Shown one piece after another: positions 27,064 through 36,241 of a stretch of 64,000 nucleotides of DNA; the stretch's first letter is position 1; each line of letters begins with the position of its first letter. Below the pieces are notes generated by a model. The model searched no databases and had not been told where the DNA came from. It worked only from the letters and a program-made list of their open reading frames with translations. Where the stretch lies: positions 36,092 through 100,091 of the forward strand of contig CAJUNC010000007.1 in the NCBI GenBank assembly GCA_910587695.1. Reading direction: 5' to 3'. The DNA comes from an uncultured Lactobacillus sp. (GTDB lineage: Bacteria; Bacillota; Bacilli; Lactobacillales; Lactobacillaceae). The position numbers and the translations under genes are program-made.

Positions 27064-27540
27064 CTATTGCGCACTATTATCCTGCGTTGTATTGTTATCA
27101 TTTGGTTGTGAATTATTTTGTGCACCATCTTGTTTGGTCGACTCACGCTCGGTTTGGTCAGCTTTTGCACTAGAGCTACTACTTTGACGCGTAGTCGAAC
27201 TTTGTGCTTGGCTATCATCTTGTGCCGTATCGTCTTCAACGCTGCTTGATGTCTTAGTCGCTGAGCTTTCTGTCGTCTCATCATCAGTCGTTGAACTTGA
27301 ACTTGAACTGACTTTATCCGAACTTGAACTCTTATCCTCGTCATCACGCTCACTACTACTTACTTGCTTGCTATCTACAGAACTTGAGATCGAGCTAACA
27401 CTGCTGGAGGAAACTTTTTCAACGGCTTTTCCTTCAGAGGTATGAGTCACTTTGTTGACCGCCACATTGGTAGCCCCCAAGGCCAAAACGATCGACAAGA
27501 TCGCAAATGGTGTCAACAAAGGCGGTGTACGATATGCCAT
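27064..27540 (-). CDS. Serine-rich protein with one N-terminal membrane span
   Basis: A 158-residue protein: a short cytoplasmic N-terminus (MAYRTPP), one hydrophobic span (about 9-27) and a low-complexity Ser/Asp/Thr/Gln-rich outer region with many SSS runs, ending QDNSAQ. It has no LPXTG signal. The ATG at 27540 has a GGGGGTAAT site; an upstream TTG at 27555 is part of that site. Composition suggests a flexible extracellular stalk. The partner gene downstream encodes another membrane protein, and the two form a small operon. The reverse-strand and shifted frames over this repeat-rich region are not genes. Confidence 0.75.
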   Translation of the reverse strand: MAYRTPPLLTPFAILSIVLALGATNVAVNKVTHTSEGKAVEKVSSSSVSSISSSVDSKQVSSSERDDEDKSSSSDKVSSSSSSTTDDETTESSATKTSSSVEDDTAQDDSQAQSSTTRQSSSSSAKADQTERESTKQDGAQNNSQPNDNNTTQDNSAQ

Positions 27541-27618
27541 TTTTATTACCCCCAATTTTTCTTACTATTCTAATCCTACTACATCTGTGGACCTATCTGT
27601 TTAAAGATTTGCTAAATT

Positions 27619-28041
27619 TTATTGTAACTTAGCACATTTTGGACAAAGACCATAGAGTTCGAACCGGTGGCCTTCGATCACACAACCTTCCAATTGATCT
27701 TGAAAGATCGTCAAAGGACACATCTTGACCTCACGCACGCGACCACAATTTTGACAGATGAAGTGATGATGATGTAACCGATCAAAATCACATTGATATT
27801 TAACACAGGCACCCGAAGGCTTATTCTTGGTCTCAATGATGCCTAATTCACTAAAATCCTTTAAATTCCGGTAAACAGTATTATAGCTCATCCCTGGATA
27901 GAGCTGTTTCATGTGCTCGGTCACTTGGGTAATACTGACATATTGTTCTTTAAAGCCACATAAGTACTCTAACAAGCTACGTCTTTGCTTGGTGATCCGA
28001 TAATGGTGGCTTTGCAACACTCTGATCGCTTCATTGATCAA
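27619..28041 (-). CDS. Fur-family metal-dependent regulator
   Basis: Regulator of 140 residues. The N-terminal winged helix (about 1-80) contains YRITKQRRSLLEYL and the recognition region MSYNTVYRNLKDFSELGIIE. The C-terminal domain has the HHHHF metal site and two structural zinc pairs, CQNC and CPKC. The family includes Fur, Zur and PerR; the sequence alone does not settle which, although the YHHHHF-like motif and the two Cys pairs fit Zur or Fur. The start is a TTG at 28041 after GGGGGGATAGGA. A palindromic AT-rich box upstream may serve autoregulation. Confidence 0.88.
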   Translation of the reverse strand: MINEAIRVLQSHHYRITKQRRSLLEYLCGFKEQYVSITQVTEHMKQLYPGMSYNTVYRNLKDFSELGIIETKNKPSGACVKYQCDFDRLHHHHFICQNCGRVREVKMCPLTIFQDQLEGCVIEGHRFELYGLCPKCAKLQ

Positions 28042-28054
28042 TCCTATCCCCCCT

Positions 28055-28075
28055 AAAGAATAATTATTACTATTT
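28055..28075. promoter_or_regulatory. Possible Fur-family operator
   Basis: AAAGAATAATTATTACTATTT contains the palindrome AATAATTATT (28060-28069) and resembles Fur/PerR/Zur boxes. It lies only 15-35 bases before the regulator start. Confidence 0.35.
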
Positions 28076-28091
28076 AATATGATATCACGCT

Positions 28092-28661
28092 TTACGCTAA
28101 AATATCAGCCACGAGTTGTTCGAGTTTAGCATAGGTCTGCTGTAGCTTTTCATTTTTCAGTACATGAGCTTTAGCACGTAATGCTGTTGGTAACTCAGCA
28201 TCTCGCATAGCCTCCTTGCTTGCCAGCCGTTGCTCGATCCTAGCTTTTTTGTCACCTCGCGCATACAAACGCTCGACTTGCACCGCTGTAGAAGGTGATT
28301 CTAAAAAAATAACGGTCAGTAACTCAGCTGGCAATTTATCTAAATAAGTCAAAACTCCCTTCGTATCTAAAACGATCACTGCCCGCTTATCTTGTTTTAA
28401 AGCACGCTTAAGGCCTTCAAATGAAGAACCGTAATAATTATCATCGTAGGTAACGTACTCCAAATAGTGCTTGTCAAAGAAAGTTTCCTTCGTTTCAAAA
28501 TAATAATCGCTACCATCTTGCTCACCGTGGCGCTTTGGACGCGTTGTGTGAGTCACTACTTTAGTAAATCCTAAATTCTCGGTCAAATACTCTTGGACCG
28601 TCGTCTTGCCACTACCAGGAGCGCCACAAATGATAAATAAATTTCCGTCTAATATTTCCAA
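28092..28661 (-). CDS. Guanylate kinase-like P-loop protein
   Basis: A P-loop protein of 189 residues with the guanylate-kinase fold: Walker A ICGAPGSGKTT, the GMP-binding THTTRPKRHGEQDGSDYYF with conserved Arg and Tyr residues, and YYGSSFEGLKRAL and AVIVLDTKGVL. It is more diverged than a housekeeping Gmk, so it may be a paralogue; such proteins occur in lactobacilli. The TTG at 28661 has AGGTG in front and is preferred to a GTG at 28670 that overlaps that site. The Fur-family gene follows after 50 bases. Confidence 0.75.
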   Translation of the reverse strand: MEILDGNLFIICGAPGSGKTTVQEYLTENLGFTKVVTHTTRPKRHGEQDGSDYYFETKETFFDKHYLEYVTYDDNYYGSSFEGLKRALKQDKRAVIVLDTKGVLTYLDKLPAELLTVIFLESPSTAVQVERLYARGDKKARIEQRLASKEAMRDAELPTALRAKAHVLKNEKLQQTYAKLEQLVADILA

Positions 28662-28744
28662 AAAAATCACCTATTACTCTATCTTAAATTAAACTCGATC
28701 CTTTTTTCTTGCAAAAAAAAGGTATTCATTATAAAATTGTAAGC

Positions 28745-28792
28745 GTTGACAGATGTTGCATCTATTTTTTTAGATACAACATTGCTGTCAAC
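28745..28792. repeat. Imperfect 48-base inverted repeat upstream of a small gene
   Basis: GTTGACAG (28745-28752) pairs with CTGTCAAC (28785-28792). The inner arms ATGTTG and CAACAT, and ATCTA and TAGAT, pair too, around a T-rich loop. Each outer arm contains a TTGACA hexamer, one per strand. It could be an operator, or a hairpin in the leader of the 55-residue gene. Confidence 0.6.
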
Positions 28793-28823
28793 TTTATTCT
28801 ATACTTAATGGAGGGGTATTACT

Positions 28824-28991
28824 ATGGAATTTGGCGAATTTTCAAAAGCAAACTACTCGATTTCTCTGGATACGAAAAGCCAACTTTTCAGTGCCCGCTC
28901 AAATGATGATCCTAAATTTGAAGCAACGGGCGTGACGATTCAAGATGCACTCTCTGAATTGGCGAAGTTAGACGCTAAGATCCGCTTATAA
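28824..28991 (+). CDS. Orphan 55-residue protein
   Basis: A complete small gene: GGAGGGG ribosome binding site (28810-28816), ATG at 28824, 55 codons and TAA at 28991, followed directly by a strong terminator. The protein starts MEFGEFSKANYSISLDT and ends ELAKLDAKIRL. It is soluble and mixed-charge, with a probable C-terminal helix and no signal or membrane segment. I do not recognise a family. Its own ribosome binding site, terminator and upstream inverted repeat make it a credible independent unit. Confidence 0.7.
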   Translation: MEFGEFSKANYSISLDTKSQLFSARSNDDPKFEATGVTIQDALSELAKLDAKIRL

Positions 28992-29018
28992 TCGTAGTTA
29001 ATTAGAATATTCAACCTT

Positions 29019-29048
29019 GAGGCCACAATTTGATCGTGGCCTCTTTTT
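29019..29048 (+). terminator. Terminator of the 55-residue gene
   Basis: GAGGCCAC and GTGGCCTC form a perfect 8-bp stem followed by TTTTT. Confidence 0.9.
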
Positions 29049-29060
29049 ATTGAAAATTAA

Positions 29061-29089
29061 TTGACATTTAATAATACAACCCTTATCAT
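29061..29089 (+). promoter_or_regulatory. Promoter of the 29126 permease
   Basis: A consensus TTGACA (29061-29066) and TATCAT (29084-29089) with a 17-base spacer, 36 bases before the start codon. Confidence 0.75.
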
Positions 29090-29125
29090 AAAGTAATTAA
29101 TATTATACAAAGAGGTATCTTATCT

Positions 29126-30517
29126 ATGAGTATTAAGGAACGCGTCTTCAAGAAAGAAAGTTTAGATCGTTATTTATCTGAAGACCGCAAGTTTAACAAA
29201 ACGCTTAGTGCTAAAGATCTTATCTCAATGGGGATCGGAGCCGTGATCGGTACAGGGATCTTCATCTTGCCTGGGACTGTTGCAGCCCTTCACAGTGGGC
29301 CAGCGATCACTCTCTCCTTTGTGATCGCAGCGCTCGTTTGTTCAACAGCTGCAATGTGTTACGCTGAATTTTCTTCTGCTTTACCGATCGCCGGCAGCGC
29401 CTATTCATTTGGCAATGTCGTCTTCGGTGAGATCGTCGGTTGGTTTTTAGGCTGGGCTTTGATCTTAGAGTATATGCTGTCTGTTGCTGCGGTCTCGACC
29501 GGGTTTTCCGCCTATTTCAATTCTCTATTAGCTGGCTTTGGGATCCACTTGCCTAAAGCGATCACTGGGCCCTTTGATCCAGCCAATGGAACTTTTATCA
29601 ATCTCCCAGCTGTTTTGATCGTTTTATTTATTGCCTACGTGCTATCACGTGGCTTACGGACTTCAATGACGATCAATTCGATCGTAGTTATCATCAAGAT
29701 CGCGATCATTATTTTGTTCTTATTGGTTGGGATATTTTATGTCAAGCCAGCTAACTGGGATCCATTTATGCCTTTTGGTACTAAAGGTATCCTAGTCGGC
29801 GCTGCTCAAGTCTTTTTTGCTTATCTTGGCTTTGATGTGGTCGCTTCTTCAGCGGCTGAAGTTAAAGAGCCTTCTAAAAATATGCCCCGTGGGATCATTG
29901 GAACGTTGGCGATCTGTACATTACTTTACATCTTAGTTTCGATCGTCTTGACTGGAATGATCTCTTACACTAAGTTAAATGTCGCTGATCCAGTTTCCTT
30001 TGCGCTTTATGCTGTTAAACAAAATTGGGTCGCAGGGATCATCTCAGTCAGCGCCCTAGCTGGAATGTTCACGATGATGGTAACGATGGTCTACAGTTCT
30101 TCGCGTTTGATCTACTCGATCGGGCGTGATGGCCTATTGCCTAAGTTCTTAGGGCAGATCAATGAAAAGACTAAAACACCAGAAAAAAGCATGCTCATTG
30201 TAACACTCATCATTGCTTTGACTGGTGGATTTTTCTCCCTTAATCAATTGACAAACTTAGTCAATATCGGGACTTTATTAGCATTTATGTTCGTCTCACT
30301 TGGGGTCTTACCATTGCGTAAACGAAAAGATATTCCAAATAAAGATGGTTTCAAAGTACCATTTTACCCTGTCTTGCCGATCATCTCAGCTATCTTATGT
30401 GCTGTGATGTTAGCGCAACTCTCTTTAGAAACTTGGACTGCTGCGTTTATCTGGTTTGCGATCGGAATGGTCATCTACTTTAGCTACGGTATCAAACACA
30501 GTAAGATCAATGAATAA
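29126..30517 (+). CDS. APC-family amino acid permease, YfnA/CAT-like
   Basis: Twelve-span transporter of 463 residues. Diagnostic segments are the first-helix GIGAVIGTGIFILPGTVAA, the GSAYSFGNVVFGEIVGWFLG of the cationic amino acid transporter branch, FFAYLGFDVVASSAAEVKEPSKNMPRG (given here in part: VVASSAAEVKEPSKNMP) and SRLIYSIGRDGLLPKFL. B. subtilis YfnA has nearly the same length. The substrate is uncertain; small neutral or branched amino acids are plausible. A single gene with its own promoter and terminator. Confidence 0.87.
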   Translation: MSIKERVFKKESLDRYLSEDRKFNKTLSAKDLISMGIGAVIGTGIFILPGTVAALHSGPAITLSFVIAALVCSTAAMCYAEFSSALPIAGSAYSFGNVVFGEIVGWFLGWALILEYMLSVAAVSTGFSAYFNSLLAGFGIHLPKAITGPFDPANGTFINLPAVLIVLFIAYVLSRGLRTSMTINSIVVIIKIAIIILFLLVGIFYVKPANWDPFMPFGTKGILVGAAQVFFAYLGFDVVASSAAEVKEPSKNMPRGIIGTLAICTLLYILVSIVLTGMISYTKLNVADPVSFALYAVKQNWVAGIISVSALAGMFTMMVTMVYSSSRLIYSIGRDGLLPKFLGQINEKTKTPEKSMLIVTLIIALTGGFFSLNQLTNLVNIGTLLAFMFVSLGVLPLRKRKDIPNKDGFKVPFYPVLPIISAILCAVMLAQLSLETWTAAFIWFAIGMVIYFSYGIKHSKINE

Positions 30518-30543
30518 GAACAATTTAGCGCTATATGAATAGC

Positions 30544-30585
30544 AAGAGACCCACTACGATAATGGTTGTAGTGGGTCCTCTTTTA
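30544..30585. terminator. Bidirectional terminator
   Basis: AAGAG..CCCACTAC pairs with GTAGTGGG..CTCTT, followed by TTATT. It lies between the convergent 29126 permease and the 30586 antiporter. Confidence 0.8.
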
Positions 30586-31761
30586 TTATCCCTTAGTTGT
30601 TTTCTTTTGGCGCATGATCGCCTGTTTTAACATGAATGGTGCAATGATCGTTGTCAAAATGATTACGATGATCACACCTGAATAGTATTGACTCGTCAAA
30701 AGTTTGGCGCTGTAACCTACTTGAGCAATGATCAATGCCATTTCACCTCGTGAGACCATCCCGGCTCCAATGATATCAGCTGAATGCCAATCCATTCCCA
30801 AAGCTTTGGCCCCAGCACCACAACCGATCCATTTGGTCACCAAAGCTAAGATCGTCAATGGAATGATAAATACGAGATCCGATAAGAAACCATCAAAGGT
30901 CATATGCAACCCGATACTTACGAAAAACACCGGAATAAACACAGCATAGCCGATCGGTTCTACACTTTCTTCGACTTCACGCTTGTAACTAGTTTGAGCT
31001 ACTGCGACCCCAGCGAAAAATGAACCAACAACACCACTTAGACCAACTAATTCAGCCAAGTAAGCCATCCCTAAACAGATCACTAATGACATCAAGATGA
31101 CCGAAGCGGAAACTGACATCTTTTCACCGATCTGCATCAAAGTTGGGGTCACCCACTTGAAGACCACATAGATCCCTACAAAATACAAGACTTGTAAAGC
31201 GATCCCTAAAGCTAAGTTAGACTGAACATGACCACCGCTACTCTTAGCCACATCACTGAAGATGCTGACCAAAACACTTAAAATGATAACAGCTAAAATA
31301 TCGTCGATCACGGCAGCCCCTAAGATCGTTGTCCCTTCCTTTGAGTCAAGCCGACGTAATTCTTTAAGTACTTCAACGGAGATACTGACTGAAGTTGCCG
31401 CAAATGTGACCCCTAAAAAGATCGCTTGTTCATTGTTAAAATCAAAAAAGCGTCCTAAAACATAGACAAAAGCTACTGGAACCACGATCCCGCAGACAGC
31501 AACCGACATCGAGGGTTTAAAATATTTTTTAAGTAGGCCAAGATCGCTTTCCAAACCTGCCATAAACATCAACAAAATAACGCCGATCTCAGAAAAAGTA
31601 TGCACAAAATCATTTTCAACGACCCAGCCTAAAACAGCTGGACCTAAGATGATACCAACTAATAATTGCCCAATTACGGCCGGCATACCGATCCGACGAC
31701 TAAAATGCCCAGCTAAAGCCGTTGCCAACAATACCAGGCACAGGATTCCTAAATGTTCCAT
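30586..31761 (-). CDS. CPA2-type Na+/H+ antiporter, second copy
   Basis: A 391-residue antiporter clearly paralogous to the nan-island copy at 22406: IGQLLVGIILGPAVLGW, EIGVILLMFMAGLESDL, FAATSVSISVEVL, LGAAVIDDILAVI, GYAVFIPVFFVSIGLHM and MVSRGEMALIIAQVG. Note IDD instead of ADD in the ion-binding helix. About twelve spans, with no TrkA domain. It stands alone with a terminator on its 3' side and probably serves general sodium and pH homeostasis. Confidence 0.88.
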   Translation of the reverse strand: MEHLGILCLVLLATALAGHFSRRIGMPAVIGQLLVGIILGPAVLGWVVENDFVHTFSEIGVILLMFMAGLESDLGLLKKYFKPSMSVAVCGIVVPVAFVYVLGRFFDFNNEQAIFLGVTFAATSVSISVEVLKELRRLDSKEGTTILGAAVIDDILAVIILSVLVSIFSDVAKSSGGHVQSNLALGIALQVLYFVGIYVVFKWVTPTLMQIGEKMSVSASVILMSLVICLGMAYLAELVGLSGVVGSFFAGVAVAQTSYKREVEESVEPIGYAVFIPVFFVSIGLHMTFDGFLSDLVFIIPLTILALVTKWIGCGAGAKALGMDWHSADIIGAGMVSRGEMALIIAQVGYSAKLLTSQYYSGVIIVIILTTIIAPFMLKQAIMRQKKTTKG

Positions 31762-31878
31762 TATTATTTTCCCTTCTTCTCTTAAATCTACTAATAGTTA
31801 CAGGCATATCATATTCAATAAAGTTAATTATAACTAAAACTTAACCTTCTATCTACTAAAATACTTATACAACAATTA

Positions 31879-31918
31879 GAAAAAGAACCGACATGATTAT
31901 TACATCGGCTCTTTTTTC
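31879..31918 (-). terminator. Terminator of the second OppA-like gene
   Basis: AAAAAG..CCGA and TCGG..CTTTTT form a stem with T-rich ends on both strands. It follows the minus-strand 31942 gene by about 25 bases. Confidence 0.75.
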
Positions 31919-31941
31919 AAATTATTAAATTTGCCTAAACA

Positions 31942-33561
31942 CTATTTGAGTTCAACATCTCGATACAATAGCACTGTCCCATATGGGGAAATGTTCAAGC
32001 CCTTGACCCGTGAGTTTAAGAGGTAGGTCATAGCACCTTGATAAACAGGTGCAGTGTAGGTGTCATCTTTGATCAAATGCTTTTCAGCATCGATCAAAAC
32101 TTCCCAACGTTTGGCCGGTCGACTTGCATATTCGCCAGTTGCTTGATCAAGATCATTCCAGAATTCTTGATTTTGATAATCAGTATTCAAGTGATATTGA
32201 CCACCATCGCTGATAAAGTTGACTGGATCCGCATAGTCAGGTTGCCATGTTCCATAAACCACATCGTAATTGTAAGCCGTTGTGGCTGCTAAACGCGATT
32301 TAAGTGGAATTGCACGTAAGTTGACCTTTAAGCCTGGTAAGTTTTGCTCCAATTGACTTTGGAGATAATTTCCGACTTGCTTAGCTTCATTTGTGTCCGA
32401 AGTCAAAACTTCTAGCGTCAATTCATTTTGACCCAATTCTTTTTTAGCTTGTTCCCATTCACTTTGAGCAGCTTTCTTATCATATGGCAATAAATCTCCA
32501 GCTTGTTTGCGGTATTCTTTACCCGTTTCAGAGTTATATGCAAAATCAGCTGGTACTATCCCATTTAATGGGGTGCCCGCATTCAAGACATTTTTCACCA
32601 ATAACTTCTTATCAAATCCTTGAGCGATCGCCTTTCGTGCATGCACATTACCTGTGATATCTCGTTTCGTGTTGAAGCCTAAATAACCGATCAACGGGAT
32701 CTTCTTAGAATGATAACCCGGGTTATTAGCATATTGTTTAGCAAATTCATTACCTAAGATCGTGTAATCTAATTTATTTGTTTGGAATAATTTCCCTGCA
32801 GTTGACGTATCTTTGACCACTTGGATGTCAGCACGTTTCAATTTTACATTCTTTTTATCCCAATAATTATTGTTTTTTACATAGCTCCAAGTATCATTGG
32901 TCCCTTTCCAACCACTGACAACAAATGGTCCATTATAGACAGTTTGGGCAGAAGTTGTTCCATATTTATCACCGTATTTAGCAACAACTTTTTCATTTTT
33001 AGGGAAGAATGGTGCACCTGTCAAAAGCTCATCTAAATAGCTGATCGGTGCTTCAAGTTCAACTTGTAAAGTTTGATCATCTAAAGCTTTGACGCCTAAT
33101 TGATCTGGTTGCATTTCACCTTTGCGGATCGCTTGAGCATTCTTGATCGGATCTAACCGTTGTGAGTTCGGTGAAGCTGTCGCAGGAGCGATCAAATTTT
33201 GCCAAGCATAAACATAATCTTTTGCCGTTACAGGATCACCATTTGACCACTTAGCATTCTTACGCAACTTAAATGTATACACGTCTTTTGCATCATTATG
33301 TGAAACGCTTTGAGCACCAGCCAAGACTGGCTTACCCTTGCTATCAAAGCGATATAAGCCTTCAAAAGCATTATCCATCGCTTCTAAACTGATCATATCA
33401 CTATATTTAGCTGTATTTAAAGTTGCCATTTGATCACTGACAGCAGCTTTCATGGCTTGTGGATCTGAACTACTTTTACTATTATTACTGTTACTGCAAC
33501 CGGCCAAGATCCCGCCAGCTAATAAGATCCCTACAAATGCCATGAGATTTCGTTTCTTCAT
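31942..33561 (-). CDS. Orphan peptide-binding lipoprotein, OppA-like
   Basis: Family-5 solute-binding lipoprotein, 539 residues, with the signal MKKRNLMAFVGILLAGGILAGC ending in the lipobox LAGC (only the last part is diagnostic). It shows the family pieces YTFKLRKNAKWSNGDPVTAK and VYNGPFVVSGWKGTNDTW. The start at 33561 has GGGAGGA upstream; earlier in-frame starts would place a charged stretch before the signal. There is no permease or ATPase gene beside it, so it probably delivers peptides to the OppBCDF complex encoded at 8827-12855. It is divergent from pepX, which suggests a shared role in use of proline-rich peptides. Confidence 0.9.
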   Translation of the reverse strand: MKKRNLMAFVGILLAGGILAGCSNSNNSKSSSDPQAMKAAVSDQMATLNTAKYSDMISLEAMDNAFEGLYRFDSKGKPVLAGAQSVSHNDAKDVYTFKLRKNAKWSNGDPVTAKDYVYAWQNLIAPATASPNSQRLDPIKNAQAIRKGEMQPDQLGVKALDDQTLQVELEAPISYLDELLTGAPFFPKNEKVVAKYGDKYGTTSAQTVYNGPFVVSGWKGTNDTWSYVKNNNYWDKKNVKLKRADIQVVKDTSTAGKLFQTNKLDYTILGNEFAKQYANNPGYHSKKIPLIGYLGFNTKRDITGNVHARKAIAQGFDKKLLVKNVLNAGTPLNGIVPADFAYNSETGKEYRKQAGDLLPYDKKAAQSEWEQAKKELGQNELTLEVLTSDTNEAKQVGNYLQSQLEQNLPGLKVNLRAIPLKSRLAATTAYNYDVVYGTWQPDYADPVNFISDGGQYHLNTDYQNQEFWNDLDQATGEYASRPAKRWEVLIDAEKHLIKDDTYTAPVYQGAMTYLLNSRVKGLNISPYGTVLLYRDVELK

Positions 33562-33736
33562 CTCAAATTCATCCTCCCTATCTAAAGTATCTAACAATAT
33601 AATTTTGCACTATTTAATTATATTTGGCAATAATTTTTACTTACAAATAGGAAATGTTTTTTCGAGTATCACCACTAGTATTTCTATGAGTAAACGACTA
33701 TAATTGACACATCAACTCTACAAGGGGGCTTTTAGC

Positions 33737-36148
33737 ATGAAGATCAACCAATTTGCTCATCTAGCTGCCGATGCAAAAACTAAAGCACGTGAACTCAATC
33801 AGATCGGCTTTCTAAACTGCGATATGCAACATAACGATGATTTAAATCATATCTGGATCCAATTTATCCTTGCTTGTTTGCCACATTTAAAGACACCAGC
33901 TGCAAAGAAAGCGTACTTGAGCGATCTTTTGGCTACACCAACGCTTGATATCGTCGAATTTAAACAAAGCCAAACGGTCGACTTAAAAACTTTTTATTTG
34001 GTAGCACTGCAATTGCTTGATTTTGAAGCTGATACTGACTTTGATATCAACGATCCGCTTGGTTCAATGGATAAACTCGGACTTTACCATGCACAACAGC
34101 TTAACGATCGCACCGACCTGATCAATGCGTTATATGATCTGCTCTGCACCCATACTAAACACGGGCAGACTCTACTTGATCGCTTGGCTGCATTGGGCTA
34201 TTTCACAAAGTTCTATGATCTACCTGCGATCAAAAAGCCATTGTTCTTTAACGGCAAGACTCAACCGATCTTTGATACGAATAAGCTGATCCGTGAGGTC
34301 GTTTATGTCGAAACCGACCTTGATACTGATCACGATGGTAAATTAGATCTGTTAAAAGTTGAGATCATTCGACCTAAAGATACGGAGCACGGTCTCAAAG
34401 TGCCTGTTTTATATACAGCCAGCCCCTACAATCAGGGTACTAATGATGTTTTAGGCGAAAAAATGTTGCATCCAGCCACAGAGAAATTAACACATAAAAC
34501 GCCGACTACGACTAGCTATGCTGATATAAAATTCGAAGCAAAAACACCTAACTTACCAGCTAAGCGTGAAGTTGCCGGACGTTCAACACGAGCTGAAGAG
34601 ACTTTTGACCGTGAATTGAGCTACACTCTAAACGACTACTTTTTGGCGCGTGGTTTTGGAGTCGTCTATGCCGCAGGGATCGGAACACGCGATTCAGAAG
34701 GTTTTCGTACTTGTGGCTCGCAAGAAGAAACTAGCTCAACGACTGCGATCATCGAGTGGTTGACCGGAAAACGCCGGGCCTTCACTAATCGCAGTGAAAA
34801 TATCGAGATCAAGGCCTGGTGGTGCAATAAAAAAGTTGCAATGACCGGAAAATCCTATCTTGGAACTTTAGCCACTGCAGCTGCAACTACTGGGATCGAA
34901 GGCTTAGAAACGATCATTTCAGAAGCAGCGATCTCCAGTTGGTATGATTATTATCGTGATGGTGGGCTAGTTGTTTCACCCGATGGCTATGTTGGCGAAG
35001 ATGCCGATGTCTTAGCCCAAGAATGCTTTAGTCGGCGCAAAGATCTGGCGCAATACAAAAAAATCGCTTCCAAATGGCAAATACAATTGGACTCGATCAC
35101 TGCCGGCCAAGATCGCCAAACCGGAAATTATAATCGTTTTTGGGATGAACGTAACTATCTAAACAACGTCGCTAACATCAAATGCGATGTTGTCTTAGTA
35201 CATGGTTTGAATGACTGGAACGTTAAACCACGTAATGTCTTCAATCTCTATCAAGCCCTCCAAGATCTGCCGATCAAAACCAAATTGATCTTACATCAAG
35301 GACAACATATTTATATCAATAATTTTCAGTCACTTGATTTTACCGATATGATGAATCTTTGGTTGTCACATAAACTCTATGGAATCGATAATCAAGCTAC
35401 AACTGTTTTGCCTGATGTTTTGATCCAAGATAATGTTGAGCCTAATACTTGGAAAACTTATCCGACTTGGCAAGCGATGACTACAACTAAACTTTGGCTG
35501 ACACAAGCTGGTCAACTAGCTGATACCCAAAAAACAGGGACTCTAGCCTTTAACGATCAACTAACACCTAAGGCTTTCGCTAACTATCAAGCTGATCTTG
35601 ACCTTTGGAAAAATGATCTCGTTAGTTCTGAAGCTTCACCCCTTGAGAAAGCTCGCTTAAAATTTCAAACAGCTCCCCTCAAGCAGCCATTGATCATCAG
35701 CGGTGCGCCTAAACTCAATATGAAAGTGGCTTGCTCCACTGATCACGGTCTACTCAGTTTCATGCTCGTTGATCTTGGTAAAGCTAAACGCTTGAATGAG
35801 AGCCCTACTGTACTTGAGCCTAAGGGGATCTTGGCTGGCTATAATTGGCGTGAAAATGATCTTGTTGAATTTACGCTAGGAAAAGATACTCCCTTTAAAC
35901 TCATCAGTAAAGGACATATCAACTTACAAAATCGCACAAAACTTTGGCGAAATGATGAGCTTTTAGCTGATAAATTCTATCAACTTGAAGTAACACTACA
36001 GCCAACACACTATCAGTTACCTACTGGTCGGCGCCTAGGCCTTATCGTCTATGCTACCGATATGTTTGGTACGCTACGGGGAAACGAAGATATCAGTTAT
36101 ACCTTAGACCTAGCAAAATGTTATCTAGATCTTCCTAAAGACAACTAA
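33737..36148 (+). CDS. pepX: Xaa-Pro dipeptidyl-peptidase PepX
   Basis: Releases X-Pro dipeptides from peptide N-termini; a key enzyme for using proline-rich peptides such as casein fragments. At 803 residues it has the PepX length. The S15 catalytic domain has the nucleophile in MTGKSYLGTLA, the later acid segment VVLVHGLNDWNVKPRN and the His in HQGQHIYIN. The C-terminal jelly-roll domain is present. The start ATG at 33737 follows CAAGGGGG; a longer frame from 33704 lies across the -10 region and is rejected. Cytoplasmic, with no signal peptide. Confidence 0.96.
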   Translation: MKINQFAHLAADAKTKARELNQIGFLNCDMQHNDDLNHIWIQFILACLPHLKTPAAKKAYLSDLLATPTLDIVEFKQSQTVDLKTFYLVALQLLDFEADTDFDINDPLGSMDKLGLYHAQQLNDRTDLINALYDLLCTHTKHGQTLLDRLAALGYFTKFYDLPAIKKPLFFNGKTQPIFDTNKLIREVVYVETDLDTDHDGKLDLLKVEIIRPKDTEHGLKVPVLYTASPYNQGTNDVLGEKMLHPATEKLTHKTPTTTSYADIKFEAKTPNLPAKREVAGRSTRAEETFDRELSYTLNDYFLARGFGVVYAAGIGTRDSEGFRTCGSQEETSSTTAIIEWLTGKRRAFTNRSENIEIKAWWCNKKVAMTGKSYLGTLATAAATTGIEGLETIISEAAISSWYDYYRDGGLVVSPDGYVGEDADVLAQECFSRRKDLAQYKKIASKWQIQLDSITAGQDRQTGNYNRFWDERNYLNNVANIKCDVVLVHGLNDWNVKPRNVFNLYQALQDLPIKTKLILHQGQHIYINNFQSLDFTDMMNLWLSHKLYGIDNQATTVLPDVLIQDNVEPNTWKTYPTWQAMTTTKLWLTQAGQLADTQKTGTLAFNDQLTPKAFANYQADLDLWKNDLVSSEASPLEKARLKFQTAPLKQPLIISGAPKLNMKVACSTDHGLLSFMLVDLGKAKRLNESPTVLEPKGILAGYNWRENDLVEFTLGKDTPFKLISKGHINLQNRTKLWRNDELLADKFYQLEVTLQPTHYQLPTGRRLGLIVYATDMFGTLRGNEDISYTLDLAKCYLDLPKDN

Positions 36149-36241
36149 AAAGAGGCTGTGACATAAGTAAAAGACATCTTCAAATTTTGAAGATGTCTTT
36201 CTTTACCCTGAAAATACTAGTTTTTGTCACAGCCTCTTTTT
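36147..36241. terminator. Nested double hairpin between pepX and the bile salt hydrolase gene
   Basis: An outer perfect 17-bp stem (AAAAAGAGGCTGTGACA at 36147-36163 with its complement at 36225-36241) encloses an inner palindromic stem (AAAGACATCTTCAAA region, 36170-36200). Both convergent genes end in it. A simple terminator would need only one of the two stems. Confidence 0.8.

Noticed and set aside
27057..27353. Arg/Gln/Val-rich shifted frame within the serine-rich gene
   Set aside because: It is an artefact of the repetitive Ser/Asp codons read in another frame.
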